From positions 1 through 57,243 of the forward strand of contig JAWXBM010000094.1 of NCBI GenBank assembly GCA_034440115.1: a stretch of 57,243 nt of DNA. Reading direction: 5' to 3'. The stretch comes from JAWXBM01 sp034440115. Lineage in GTDB: Bacteria; Pseudomonadota; Gammaproteobacteria; Xanthomonadales; SZUA-36. Position 1 is the first letter of the stretch. Each line of letters starts with the position of its first letter. Positions 1-7,431 of this stretch are shown piece after piece. The translations under genes were made by a program, and so were the position numbers. A model generated the notes under the pieces. That model was not told the DNA's origin and made no database searches. It was given only the letters and a program-made list of their open reading frames with translations.

Positions 1-52
1 GCGTTCCCGCGGGAACGCTCGTACTGCGGGCCGATTAGCTCAAACGTTAGGC
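1..52 (+). repeat. Right half of an integron attC recombination site
   Basis: The window opens inside an attC (59-base element). Positions 1-18 are a perfect palindrome that forms the centre of the site. They are followed by TCGTACTGCGGGC and by the R' core GTTAGGC at 46-52, which fits the GTTRRRY consensus; strand exchange would fall between G46 and T47. The same central sequence recurs in the complete attC at 525-618, so the two sites belong to one array. The integrase and attI would lie to the left, outside the window. Confidence 0.85.
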
Positions 53-89
53 GTCGTATACACCCACCTTAGCGTGCGAGGTAAAAATC

Positions 90-530
90 ATGTCCAGTCT
101 CAGCGGCTCCAACTCCACGATCACTCCAGGCCTCCTGTACCACGATGCCGCCAATGCGATCGAATGGCTTTGTCGTGTGTTTGGGTTCACCAAACGACTC
201 GTTGTGCCGGGAGAGAGCGGAACCATTGCACATGCTCACCTTGCATTCGGGAACGGCGGAATCATGCTGAGTTCAGCCGAAGTTTATGTCTTCCCGGAAA
301 TGTGTAAGTCACCACGTCAGGTGGGCGGCGTAGGAACCGCAGAAATCATTGTCTTCGTTGCTGATGCCGACGAACACTTCAAGCGCTCGTTGGCCGAGGG
401 CGCCGAGATCCTAATACCGATTGAGAGCAAGCCGTACGGTGGCCGCGGCTACGCGTGCAAAGACCCGGAAGGCTATGTTTGGGCGTTTGGAAGCTACGAT
501 GCTTGGGCTGAGCCTCGGAACGACGCCTGA
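90..530 (+). CDS. VOC-family (glyoxalase/bleomycin-resistance fold) protein, integron cassette gene
   Basis: The 146-residue product has the beta-alpha-beta-beta-beta layout of the vicinal oxygen chelate superfamily, PhnB-like branch. AHAHLAFGNGGIML lies at 47-60 and the family's closing DPEGYVWAFGSY at 125-136. Members bind metals, antibiotics or small metabolites; the substrate cannot be read here. GAGG at 78-81 is a good ribosome-binding site 8 nt before the ATG. The gene fills a cassette bounded by attC sites at 1-52 and 525-618, and its TGA stop lies inside the R'' box of its own attC, as is usual for cassette genes. It reads in the normal cassette direction. Confidence 0.85.
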   Translation: MSSLSGSNSTITPGLLYHDAANAIEWLCRVFGFTKRLVVPGESGTIAHAHLAFGNGGIMLSSAEVYVFPEMCKSPRQVGGVGTAEIIVFVADADEHFKRSLAEGAEILIPIESKPYGGRGYACKDPEGYVWAFGSYDAWAEPRNDA

Positions 531-618
531 CAAATCATTCAACCGGACCCGATTACCGTCACCCGCGCGTTCCCGCGGGAACGATCGTACTGCGGGCTGG
601 TTAACTAAAACGTTATGT
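525..618 (+). repeat. Complete integron attC site of the VOC cassette
   Basis: This 94-bp site runs from R'' GCCTGAC (525-531), through an L''-like stretch (CAAATCATTCAACC) and a 16-bp perfect palindrome at 568-583, to GGTTAACTAAAACG and the R' core GTTATGT (612-618). The ends can pair as in other attC sites. R'' GCCTGAC matches the start of its own cassette (TTAGGC, 47-52) with one G-T wobble. The inner sequence repeats that of the partial site at 1-52, the within-array similarity expected in chromosomal integrons. Confidence 0.85.
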
Positions 619-1014
619 TTCACGGAAAGCAGGTTGGAGTCCCAAGTGCTGAACGAACGGCTTGAAGTCTTTATCGGAAAATAGAAGTGGCAACTCATTT
701 TCAATACAGAACGTCGCGATAATAACATCCGATGTGCGCCGAATCGTGATTCCTTTCTTCCTCAGAACCCTATAATTTTCGGCGCTTTTTAAGGCAATTG
801 AACGCCCAAACATTTCATATTGCTCAAGGGTGCTCAGCCTTTCTTTGGCTAGCTTGTATTCTTTGTCACTTTTGAAACCTTGTAAAATCTCAAGGAATAT
901 TAAATCCCCAATGGCCACAACACCTTTTTCTAATGCCTGGTCCAATGCGTCGGTGTATTTGTTGGCGTTGCCATTAAAATAATCAATCCAAACACTGGTA
1001 TCTACCAGTATCAT
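613..1014 (-). CDS. vapC: VapC-type PIN-domain ribonuclease toxin
   Basis: The 133-residue product starts MILVDTSVWIDYF, the classic PIN-domain opening. The acidic residues of the active site are visible: D5, E42 (FLEILQG), D96 (TSDVIIATF) and D114/D116. VapC toxins are Mg-dependent endoribonucleases that cut tRNA or rRNA and are held inactive by VapB. The ATG overlaps the vapB stop by one base (TGATG), indicating coupled translation. The TAA stop lies inside the R' core of the attC at 612-618, so the gene fills its cassette exactly. It is inverted relative to the array, as many cassette-borne toxin-antitoxin pairs are, and carries its own promoter. Confidence 0.92.
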   Translation of the reverse strand: MILVDTSVWIDYFNGNANKYTDALDQALEKGVVAIGDLIFLEILQGFKSDKEYKLAKERLSTLEQYEMFGRSIALKSAENYRVLRKKGITIRRTSDVIIATFCIENELPLLFSDKDFKPFVQHLGLQPAFRET

Positions 1015-1205
1015 CAGGCACCACGCATTTCATCCAGGTCGCCTTCCCACTTCAGCTTTCCGCGTAGCTGACGTATGGCCTGCTGCTGGTTTTGCCTTAC
1101 CAATAGCTGCAAGCCCCGCTCAACCGCTTCCCTCTTTGTGGTTAAGCCAGTAACCTTAAGCGCGTCCGCCATTAACTGGTCATCAATTACGATGTTGGTT
1201 CTCAT
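1014..1205 (-). CDS. vapB: VapB-type antitoxin
   Basis: This 63-residue protein begins MRTNIVIDDQLMADAL, continues with TKREAVERGLQLLVR, and ends in an RGKLKWEGDLDEMR tail. That is the common ribbon-helix-helix VapB layout, with DNA-binding residues in the first third and the toxin-binding region at the C-terminus. It neutralises VapC and represses the operon. It lies directly upstream of vapC with a one-base overlap. A palindromic operator over a TATAAT box lies 28 nt before its start. Confidence 0.92.
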   Translation of the reverse strand: MRTNIVIDDQLMADALKVTGLTTKREAVERGLQLLVRQNQQQAIRQLRGKLKWEGDLDEMRGA

Positions 1206-1216
1206 AATTCACCTGT

Positions 1217-1241
1217 GTGTATATTTTTCCATATTATACAC
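1217..1241 (-). promoter_or_regulatory. vapBC promoter and inverted-repeat operator
   Basis: GTGTATA (1217-1223) and TATACAC (1235-1241) form a perfect inverted repeat with an 11-nt spacer. On the minus strand a perfect TATAAT -10 box (1238-1233) overlaps one arm. That is the arrangement expected for an autorepressed toxin-antitoxin promoter. No strong -35 box is visible. Confidence 0.6.
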
Positions 1242-1259
1242 AATGCTGTGGCAAGTGAA

Positions 1260-1304
1260 ACATAACAATCGTTAAACCAGACGCCCCGTTAAACCAGACG
1301 CCCC
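1260..1304 (+). repeat. Left half of a third attC, broken, with a 17-bp tandem duplication
   Basis: R'' ACATAAC (1260-1266) is the exact complement of GTTATGT at 612-618, as required for the attC of the vapBC cassette. The L''-like segment AATCGTTAAACCAGACGCCCC follows in part. The 17-mer starting GTTAAACCAG at 1271-1287 is repeated at once at 1288-1304. The expected right half (central palindrome and GTTRRRY core) is missing, and the sequence passes straight into a truncated hicB. This marks a deletion or illegitimate join at the end of the array. Confidence 0.7.
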
Positions 1305-1433
1305 GGTCGCTGGATTGCGGAAGTAGTGGAGTTGCCTGGGGTCATGACATATGGCTCCACCAGAACCGAAGCCATGGCCCTGGCTGAGGCCATTGCGCTT
1401 CCTGAAATAGCTGAGAGAATTGAGAAAAAATGA
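1305..1433 (+). pseudogene. 5'-truncated HicB-family antitoxin remnant
   Basis: The reading frame from 1305 to the TGA at 1431-1433 encodes GRWIAEVVELPGVMTYGS, then TRTEAMALAEA and a C-terminal EIAERIEKK. That is the hallmark of the HicB antitoxin partial RNase-H fold (GRWIAEVPELPGV.aYG.T..EA). There is no start codon: the frame is closed by TAA at 1290-1292, inside the duplicated attC half. No hicA toxin is present. It is best read as the tail of another cassette gene fused to the broken attC by deletion. Confidence 0.7.
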
Positions 1434-1491
1434 ATCAGAGAAAGTAACGCTGTGGAAGCGCAAAGCTCGCCCATTGAACTCACATAACAAA

Positions 1492-1539
1492 CCCCGGCTC
1501 CCCGGATCGAGCCCGGGGTGAGCGGGGCCCGGGATGACG
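1492..1539. repeat. GC-rich palindromic (REP-like) element
   Basis: CCCCGGCTC and GAGCCCGGGG form an imperfect hairpin, followed by GAGCGGGGCCCGGGATGACG. This matches the general style of dispersed intergenic palindromes (CCCGG...GGGATGACG) common in proteobacterial genomes. Only one copy is seen in the window, so its repetitive nature is inferred from the pattern. Confidence 0.45.
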
Positions 1540-1771
1540 AATAGATTACCGGGACGACGAAATCGACGAACTTTCCAGCTGCAATCAACCGTTCGGCGTG
1601 ATCGACGATTTGGCTCTTGTCGGTCCCCGCAAATGGAGTTCAATCGGTCCCGGGGCAGATAACGAACGCTGCCTTACTTGCTTGAATGAACCTTCCGGCG
1701 ACCTGGTGTATAATCTTGGCCTGCTGGTGTTTGAATTTCAGTGGATCGACCCCGCAAAGCTGTCAGGCTAA
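1538..1771 (+). pseudogene. Open frame without start codon, possible gene remnant
   Basis: An open frame of 77 codons runs from just after a stop at 1535-1537 to TAA at 1769-1771. It reads like protein (for example LALVGPRKWSSIGPGADNE and DLVYNLGLLVFEFQWIDP) but has no ATG at its head, and I do not recognise the family. It may be the 3' part of a lost cassette gene or a chance frame. Bases 1434-1859 hold nothing else I can support beyond the palindrome at 1492-1539. Confidence 0.25.
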
Positions 1772-1859
1772 CTGTCAGACTGGGCGGTCACAATGCAATG
1801 ACCAGCAGCACCATTGTTTAATCTGAAAGTGGACTTGATCCCAAAGGACAGGTACCGAT

Positions 1860-2651
1860 ATGAAAACCGATATACCGCGTTACGCCATTCTGGGTGGCGG
1901 CCGTCTGGCACGGCACCTGCGCCACTACTTCACCCTGCTGGGTTTGCCCTGCTCTGTCTGGGCGCGTAATCCCGATCCCGCTCTGAACAGCCACCCAATC
2001 AGCGGCAACACCAACGACTGCGCTGAACGCTTGCATGCCACCGTGCAAGAGGCCAGCCATGTCTTACTGCTGGTCAGCGATGATGCCATTGCCAGTCTGC
2101 CGAAACGCTATCCGATTCTGCGCAGCAAAACACTGCTGCATTGTTCCGGCGCTTTAGGTATTCCGGGCATTGCCGGTGCGCATCCGCTGATGTCCTTTGG
2201 GCCAGACTTGTACGACCTGGAAACCTACCAGCGGATTCCATTCATGCTGGACCAGGGCCTGGTCATGTCGGAACTACTACCCGGCTTACCCAATCCGTCC
2301 AATAACATCGCCGTTGAACATAAGGCGCAATACCATGCCCTGTGCGTGATGGCTGGAAATTTCCCGCAGATCCTGTGGCAGTCCATTACCCAACGCTTCG
2401 GCGAGCTGGGCATGGCTGACGGGGTACTGGAACCTTATCTGCGCCAGGTACTGGAGAATTTCCTGGCCAACCCGGGCAATGCACTCACTGGCCCGCTCAG
2501 CCGCGACGACCAGGGCACCATTGCGCGCAATCTGCAGTCCTTGCAGGGTGATGCCCTGCAGCCTTTGTACCAGTCCTTTGTTGAGTTTCATTCCGCCGAA
2601 CGAAAATCTGCTGAACAAAAATCTGTTGAACTGCAGGAGGCCCAATCATGA
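1860..2651 (+). CDS. panG: Rossmann/DUF2520 protein, probable alternative ketopantoate reductase PanG
   Basis: This 263-residue protein has a Rossmann NAD(P)-binding start (AILGGGRLARHL, 9-20), VSDDAI at 72-77, HCSGAL at 94-99 and HPLMSF at 108-113. These are typical of the Rossmann-like plus DUF2520 family. In Francisella, a ketopantoate reductase named PanG of this general type replaces PanE. Here the gene heads an operon with panB and panC, and no panE is in the window. It would reduce ketopantoate to pantoate with NADPH. It overlaps panB by 4 nt (ATGA). The last 25 residues are a low-complexity EQKSVE tail. The reductase role rests on family and context. Confidence 0.7.
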   Translation: MKTDIPRYAILGGGRLARHLRHYFTLLGLPCSVWARNPDPALNSHPISGNTNDCAERLHATVQEASHVLLLVSDDAIASLPKRYPILRSKTLLHCSGALGIPGIAGAHPLMSFGPDLYDLETYQRIPFMLDQGLVMSELLPGLPNPSNNIAVEHKAQYHALCVMAGNFPQILWQSITQRFGELGMADGVLEPYLRQVLENFLANPGNALTGPLSRDDQGTIARNLQSLQGDALQPLYQSFVEFHSAERKSAEQKSVELQEAQS

Positions 2652-3451
2652 GCACTGGTATGAATATCCTTCAATTACCCGAACGCAAAATCCGTCGTGA
2701 GAAAATCGTCATGATTACCTGTTATGACTATACCTCGGCACGTATCCTGGCGCAGGCGGATGTAGATATGCTGCTGGTAGGCGACAGTGCCGCCATGGTG
2801 ATGCACGGCCATGACAGCACGCTGCCGATTTCCATCGAAGAAATGAGTTGGCATGTGGCAGCGGTAAAACGTGGAGCGCCGAAGAAATTCATCGTCGGCG
2901 ATCTGCCCTTTTTGTCTTATCGCCGATCTTTAGCCGAAACCGTGGAAGCCGCGGGTCAACTGATGAAGGCCGGAGCCAGCGCGGTAAAGCTGGAAGGCAT
3001 AGTGGGCAGCGAAGACAGCATCACACATCTGGTGCGCTCCGGTGTTCCGGTGATGGGCCATATTGGCCTGACACCACAATCAGTCAACACTCTGGGCGGC
3101 TTTCGTGTGCAGGGCAGCCAGGACGCCGATCGCAAACGGTTAAAAGAAGAAGCATTGGCTTGTGAACGGGCGGGCTGTTTTGCACTGGTGCTGGAATGTG
3201 TACCAGAAACATTGGCCGCCGAAATTTCGGCGTCCTTGGCCATTCCCACCATCGGTATAGGTGCCGGTGCCGAAACCGATGGCCAGGTGCTGGTGATGCA
3301 GGATCTGCTGGGTATGAATCTGGATTTCAAGCCTAAGTTCGTGCGTCGTTACCTGGATGGCAACAAGCTGCTGCTGGATGCTTTCAACAGCTATGCCAGC
3401 GATGTGCGTGATGGTAGCTTCCCAGCCAGCGAAGAACGCTACGCAGGATAG
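2648..3451 (+). CDS. panB: 3-methyl-2-oxobutanoate hydroxymethyltransferase (ketopantoate hydroxymethyltransferase)
   Basis: PanB transfers a hydroxymethyl group from 5,10-methylene-tetrahydrofolate to 2-oxoisovalerate, giving ketopantoate in the cytoplasm. The 267-residue protein has the TIM-barrel signature GDSAAMVMHGHDSTLP (45-60), with Mg-ligand-type acidic residues D46, D85 (GDLPF) and E116 (KLEG) and the GIGAG loop near residue 200. Length is normal for the family. The start overlaps the panG stop by 4 nt, and panC follows 10 nt downstream. Confidence 0.95.
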   Translation: MSTGMNILQLPERKIRREKIVMITCYDYTSARILAQADVDMLLVGDSAAMVMHGHDSTLPISIEEMSWHVAAVKRGAPKKFIVGDLPFLSYRRSLAETVEAAGQLMKAGASAVKLEGIVGSEDSITHLVRSGVPVMGHIGLTPQSVNTLGGFRVQGSQDADRKRLKEEALACERAGCFALVLECVPETLAAEISASLAIPTIGIGAGAETDGQVLVMQDLLGMNLDFKPKFVRRYLDGNKLLLDAFNSYASDVRDGSFPASEERYAG

Positions 3452-3461
3452 CGGCAGCGCC

Positions 3462-4229
3462 ATGAAAGTTTTTGATTCATTGCAAGACTGGCGTTCCTGG
3501 CGCGCCAATATCAACTATCCGATCGGCTTTGTCCCCACCGTGGCCGCCTTGCATCGTGGTCATTTGTCGCTGATACAACACAGCCTGGCGGACAATCCCG
3601 TTACCGTAGCCAGCATTTACGTCAATCCTACGCAGTTCAATAATGCCGATGATCTGAACAAATACCCGCGCACCACGGAACAGGATCTTGCATTACTCAA
3701 AGATGCCGGGGTTGATGCTGTGCTAATACCCAGCTATGAGCAGCTGTACCCGGACGCATTCCGCTGCCGAGTAACGGAAAGTGAATTGAGCCAGCGATTT
3801 TGCGGCGCGCACCGGCCGGGGCATTTTGATGGTGTGCTCAGTGTGGTGATGAAGCTGTTGAACCTCGTATCACCCAAGCGGGCTTATTTCGGTGAAAAGG
3901 ACTACCAGCAGTTACTGCTGGTGCGCGGCATGGTTGCGGCATTTCACCTACCGGTGGAAATCATTGGCTGCCCCATCGTGCGTGAAAATGATGGGTTGGC
4001 CATGTCTTCGCGCAATACGCGGTTAAGCAAACAGCACAGACAACTGGCGCCAGAACTGTATCGCTGCATCAGCACGGCGGCGGACAGTAAAAGCGCTGCA
4101 GCCATGCTGGAGCAGGCAGGATTTATCGTGGATTATGTTGAAGATTATGTTGCAGACTTTGCAAGCAGAAGATTGGCAGCCGTGACCCTTGGTGATGTGC
4201 GGCTTATCGATAATGTTTCGATAGAGTAA
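3462..4229 (+). CDS. panC: Pantothenate synthetase (pantoate--beta-alanine ligase)
   Basis: PanC joins pantoate and beta-alanine using ATP through a pantoyl-adenylate. The ATG at 3462, 10 nt after panB, gives 255 residues, somewhat short for the family (about 280). The open frame extends further upstream only inside panB, so this start is preferred. Visible are SIYVNPTQF (51-59), GEKDYQQ and the KMSKS-like SSRN segment. The HIGH region reads PTVAALHRGH (25-34) instead of the usual PTMGALHxGH: both histidines remain, but M and G have become V and A. Confidence 0.92.
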   Translation: MKVFDSLQDWRSWRANINYPIGFVPTVAALHRGHLSLIQHSLADNPVTVASIYVNPTQFNNADDLNKYPRTTEQDLALLKDAGVDAVLIPSYEQLYPDAFRCRVTESELSQRFCGAHRPGHFDGVLSVVMKLLNLVSPKRAYFGEKDYQQLLLVRGMVAAFHLPVEIIGCPIVRENDGLAMSSRNTRLSKQHRQLAPELYRCISTAADSKSAAAMLEQAGFIVDYVEDYVADFASRRLAAVTLGDVRLIDNVSIE

Positions 4230-4236
4230 CTCGGAG

Positions 4237-5493
4237 ATGAAAAAAAACATCCTGTTATTGATGTCCGGCTCCATCGCCTGCGCCAAGGCCACCGGCCTGG
4301 TTTCAGCCTGGGTGAAAGCCGGTCATGCAGTGGAAGTGGCTTGCACCCGCTCGGTGGCCAAATTTGTTGGTCATGCCACGCTGGAAGGTTTTTCCGGCCG
4401 CCCAGTGCTGGGCGATGCCTTTGAGTCCGGCCGGGTGATGGATCATATCCGCCTGGCGCAATGGGCCGATACTGTGGTGATTGCTCCGGCCACTTCCAAC
4501 CTGATTAACAAGCTCGCCAGCGGCATTGCTGATGATGCAGTCAGCTCGCTGTGGCAGGCAGCCTGGGGACGCGGCATGCCCATGATTATCGTGCCAGCCA
4601 TGAACACGCAGATGTGGCAGTACCCGGCCACGCGTGACAACCTGGTGAAGCTGCAATCCTGGGGTGTGCATATCCTGCAACCGGCTGATGGGGCGCTGGC
4701 TTGTGGCGAGCAGGGTTCCGGTCGCATGTTGGAGGTGGACGACATACTTGATCAAGTCGATAACTTCATGCACCAGCAGTCTGGTGTTCAATCTCATGAC
4801 GTTCAATCTCCTGGCGTTCAAACTGGTGGAAAGCACATCCTGATTACTGCCGGGGGTACGCGCGAGCCTATAGACTCAGTGCGTTATATCGGCAATTTCA
4901 GCAGCGGGCGCACCGCGGCCAGCTTGTGTGATGCCCTCACCCGGGCTGGCCACGAAGTGCTCTGGCTAGGTGCGGAAAGCGCCCAGCGGCCAAGCCTGCC
5001 CTGCGAGCAGCGCACTTATGTCAGCTTTACTGACTTGCACAACAGCCTGCAGGAAATGCTTTCCAGACAGACTTTCGATGCGGTGATCCACGCGGCCGCA
5101 GTCAGTGATTACTCAGTGGATCGCATACAACAGGGCGATACCGTCATTGCCGCGGGTCATGCCAAGTTGAGCTCGAATGAGGAAATCAGCCTGCACCTCA
5201 AGCCCAATCCCAAATTATTGGATCAACTGCGAGGCTGGTCAAAGAACCAACAGGTATGGATCATAGGCTTTAAGCTTACCGATACGGCTGACCCTGCCCT
5301 GCGATCACAAGCCATTCTGCAGTTGTTTGAACGCGCCAGGGTCGATGCGGTAGTGCATAATGACCTGCAGCAAATAAGACTGGACAGCCATCCTTTTGCC
5401 TTGCACTACGCCTCAGGCCAGGCGGAAAGCTGCGCGGACGTAGAACAATTGGGGAGCTGCCTCAACCGGAAAATCAGGGAGCTGGCATCATGA
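4237..5493 (+). CDS. coaBC: Bifunctional phosphopantothenoylcysteine decarboxylase / phosphopantothenate--cysteine ligase
   Basis: This 418-residue fusion couples 4'-phosphopantothenate to cysteine (CoaB) and decarboxylates the product (CoaC, FMN). The CoaC half shows GSIA (11-14), catalytic H70, PAMN (120-123) and the flap cysteine in LACGEQGSGRM (C156). The CoaB half opens ITAGGTREPIDSVRYI (203-218) and has HAAAVSDY and a KLSS segment. The joint (about 181-198) is a short Val-Gln-Ser-rich stretch of near-repeats. SSGR replaces the more usual SSGK. The gene sits 7 nt after panC and overlaps coaX by 4 nt. Confidence 0.95.
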   Translation: MKKNILLLMSGSIACAKATGLVSAWVKAGHAVEVACTRSVAKFVGHATLEGFSGRPVLGDAFESGRVMDHIRLAQWADTVVIAPATSNLINKLASGIADDAVSSLWQAAWGRGMPMIIVPAMNTQMWQYPATRDNLVKLQSWGVHILQPADGALACGEQGSGRMLEVDDILDQVDNFMHQQSGVQSHDVQSPGVQTGGKHILITAGGTREPIDSVRYIGNFSSGRTAASLCDALTRAGHEVLWLGAESAQRPSLPCEQRTYVSFTDLHNSLQEMLSRQTFDAVIHAAAVSDYSVDRIQQGDTVIAAGHAKLSSNEEISLHLKPNPKLLDQLRGWSKNQQVWIIGFKLTDTADPALRSQAILQLFERARVDAVVHNDLQQIRLDSHPFALHYASGQAESCADVEQLGSCLNRKIRELAS

Positions 5494-6263
5494 TGTTGTG
5501 TCTCGACATCGGCAACAGTCATATCTTTGGCGGAGTACTCGAAGGTCAGGACTTGCAACTGACTTTTCGCAAAGCTTCAAAAGCCGGTGCATCCTCTGAT
5601 GAGCTGGGGCTGTTTTTTCGCAGCGTATTGCGCGAAAACGGTATTGACCCCGCCGGCATCAAAGCCATTGCCATGTGCAGCGTAGTGCCTGAAGTGGTTT
5701 ACGCCATCAACGCCAGTTGCCGCAAATACTTCGATCTGGCACCGTTCATACTTCAGGCCGGCGTCAAAACCGGCCTGAAAATTGGTTACCAGAACCCACT
5801 GGAAGTCGGTGCCGATCGTATTGCCAACGCTGTCGCCGGGACGCAGCTTTATCCTGACCAGGATTTGTTGATCATAGACCTGGGTACTGCCACCACGCTG
5901 TGCGCCATTGGCAAAGGGAAAAACTACAAAGGCGGAGTGATTGTTCCCGGGCTACGCATGTCTATGGAGGCGCTGTATTCCGGCACGTCCAAACTGGGTG
6001 CGGTAGAAATTGTCCGCACCGAACGTGCGCTGGGACGTACTACCACAAGCAGCATACAATCGGGCTTGTTTCTCGGCCATCTTGGGGCCTTGAATGAAAT
6101 CATCAGGCGCGTAGTCGATGAAGAATTTGCCGGCGAACGGCCAACTGTAGTCGCAACCGGGGGTTTTGCCTCATTGTTCGAAGGCACCGGCTTGTTCGAC
6201 CTGGCGATTCCCGACCTGGTGCTGCAGGGTTTACGGATAGCTTTCGAACTCAACAGCGACTGA
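5490..6263 (+). CDS. coaX: Type III pantothenate kinase
   Basis: CoaX phosphorylates pantothenate to 4'-phosphopantothenate, the first committed CoA step. It belongs to the ASKHA fold and is not inhibited by CoA as CoaA is. Motifs are clear: DIGN (6-9), GADR (107-110), DLGTATT (130-136) and GGVIVPG (148-154). Length (257) is normal. The start overlaps coaBC by 4 nt, so the operon supplies pantoate, pantothenate and the next three CoA steps. It lacks panD, coaD and coaE, which must be elsewhere. Confidence 0.95.
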   Translation: MMLCLDIGNSHIFGGVLEGQDLQLTFRKASKAGASSDELGLFFRSVLRENGIDPAGIKAIAMCSVVPEVVYAINASCRKYFDLAPFILQAGVKTGLKIGYQNPLEVGADRIANAVAGTQLYPDQDLLIIDLGTATTLCAIGKGKNYKGGVIVPGLRMSMEALYSGTSKLGAVEIVRTERALGRTTTSSIQSGLFLGHLGALNEIIRRVVDEEFAGERPTVVATGGFASLFEGTGLFDLAIPDLVLQGLRIAFELNSD

Positions 6264-6282
6264 TTCGCTGCACCTGACCTTT

Positions 6283-7410
6283 ATGCTGCAACAGACACAT
6301 CCCGGCTTGCCAGCCAACTGGTATTACGACCCGCAACACTTTCAACGGGAGCTATCTGCTATCTGGCATCAGCAGTGGATCTGCGTTGGGCGCGAAACTG
6401 ACTGGCCGGAAACCGGTAGCTACCAGGTTTTGTCCATAGGCGATCAGAACATCGTTATCGTGCGGGCCAACGACAGCCTGTTGAATGCCTTTCACAATAC
6501 CTGCCGCCACCGCGGCTCCACCCTGTGTGAGCAGGCTTCCGGGAAACTGCCGCAAGGGCGCATCGTCTGCCCTTATCACGCCTGGACCTATGACTTTGAC
6601 GGCAAGCTGCAACGCACACCGCGGCGGGTGGAAACTGCTGACTTCGATGCTTCCCAGTACTCCCTGTATCGGGTCAATTTGCAATGCTGGGGCGGTTTCG
6701 TGTTTATCTGCCTGGCAGATGAACCGCCCAAAAGCCTGCAAGACAGCCTCGCTGATGAAGGCAAGGCACTGGCTAACTGGCCACTCAGTGAATTGAAACT
6801 GGTGCACCGGGAAGAGCAGGAATTAGCCTGTAACTGGAAAGTATTCTGGGAGAATTTTCTCGAATGCTACCACTGCCCCGGCATCCATCCGGACCTGTGC
6901 CAACTGGTTCCGGTCTATGGCCAGGGCTTTTTGTCCATGGAAGACCTGCAAGCCCTGGGACGCGAACTACCCTCTGCCGCAAACCATATGCTGCGCCATG
7001 CGGCACAAACCTGGGCCAAAAACGGTATTTCCGGCTTGCCTCTGATAGCAGGCCTGACCGCAGAGGAACAAGCACGGGGTATGACTTTTGCTACCCTGTT
7101 CCCCACGGTGTTCGTCGTGGCACACCAGGATTATGTGCGTTCAGTGCGGGTGATGCCCATGGGGCCGGAAAGCACTCGCCTGATCGTAGACTGGTTACTG
7201 CCAGAATCCTCCCTCAACGCCGATCCGGAACTGATTGAGCAAATGCTTGCCTTTGCCCGTCAGGTGGTAAAAGAAGATGGTCGCGCCTGTGAACTCAACC
7301 AGCAGGGCCTGAAATCCATTCGGCATCAGCACGGCGTGCTGATGCCACAGGAATATGACGTATTGGCTTTTGATAACTGGCTGAGGGATCAATTAAAAAG
7401 CTCTGAATAA
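6283..7410 (+). CDS. Rieske non-haem iron oxygenase, alpha subunit
   Basis: This 375-residue protein carries a Rieske 2Fe-2S centre (CRHRGS, C74/H76; CPYHAW, C96/H99). It also has a mononuclear iron site with ENFLECYHCPGIHPDL (H197, H202) and an acidic ligand candidate in VVKEDGRACE. The family includes aromatic-ring dioxygenases and the choline, carnitine and glycine-betaine oxygenases (CntA/GbcA-like). The short form and the ECYHCPGIH motif favour the quaternary-amine branch. It needs a reductase partner not found here. It begins 19 nt after coaX and may be read through from that operon. Substrate unknown. Confidence 0.85.
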   Translation: MLQQTHPGLPANWYYDPQHFQRELSAIWHQQWICVGRETDWPETGSYQVLSIGDQNIVIVRANDSLLNAFHNTCRHRGSTLCEQASGKLPQGRIVCPYHAWTYDFDGKLQRTPRRVETADFDASQYSLYRVNLQCWGGFVFICLADEPPKSLQDSLADEGKALANWPLSELKLVHREEQELACNWKVFWENFLECYHCPGIHPDLCQLVPVYGQGFLSMEDLQALGRELPSAANHMLRHAAQTWAKNGISGLPLIAGLTAEEQARGMTFATLFPTVFVVAHQDYVRSVRVMPMGPESTRLIVDWLLPESSLNADPELIEQMLAFARQVVKEDGRACELNQQGLKSIRHQHGVLMPQEYDVLAFDNWLRDQLKSSE

Positions 7411-7431
7411 AGCCATCCTGTTCTGAATAAA

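Noticed and set aside
90..530. Calling the VOC cassette gene a bleomycin or fosfomycin resistance gene
   Set aside because: Only the general fold motifs are visible; the residues that define those resistance enzymes cannot be confirmed.
1288..1294. GTTAAAC as a true R' core site (GTTRRRY)
   Set aside because: It is part of the 17-bp tandem copy and equals the L'' segment of the first copy. There is no central palindrome before it.
1482..1488. A second ACATAAC as a further attC R'' box
   Set aside because: No L'' sequence or partner core follows; it runs into the GC-rich palindrome, so it is probably chance.
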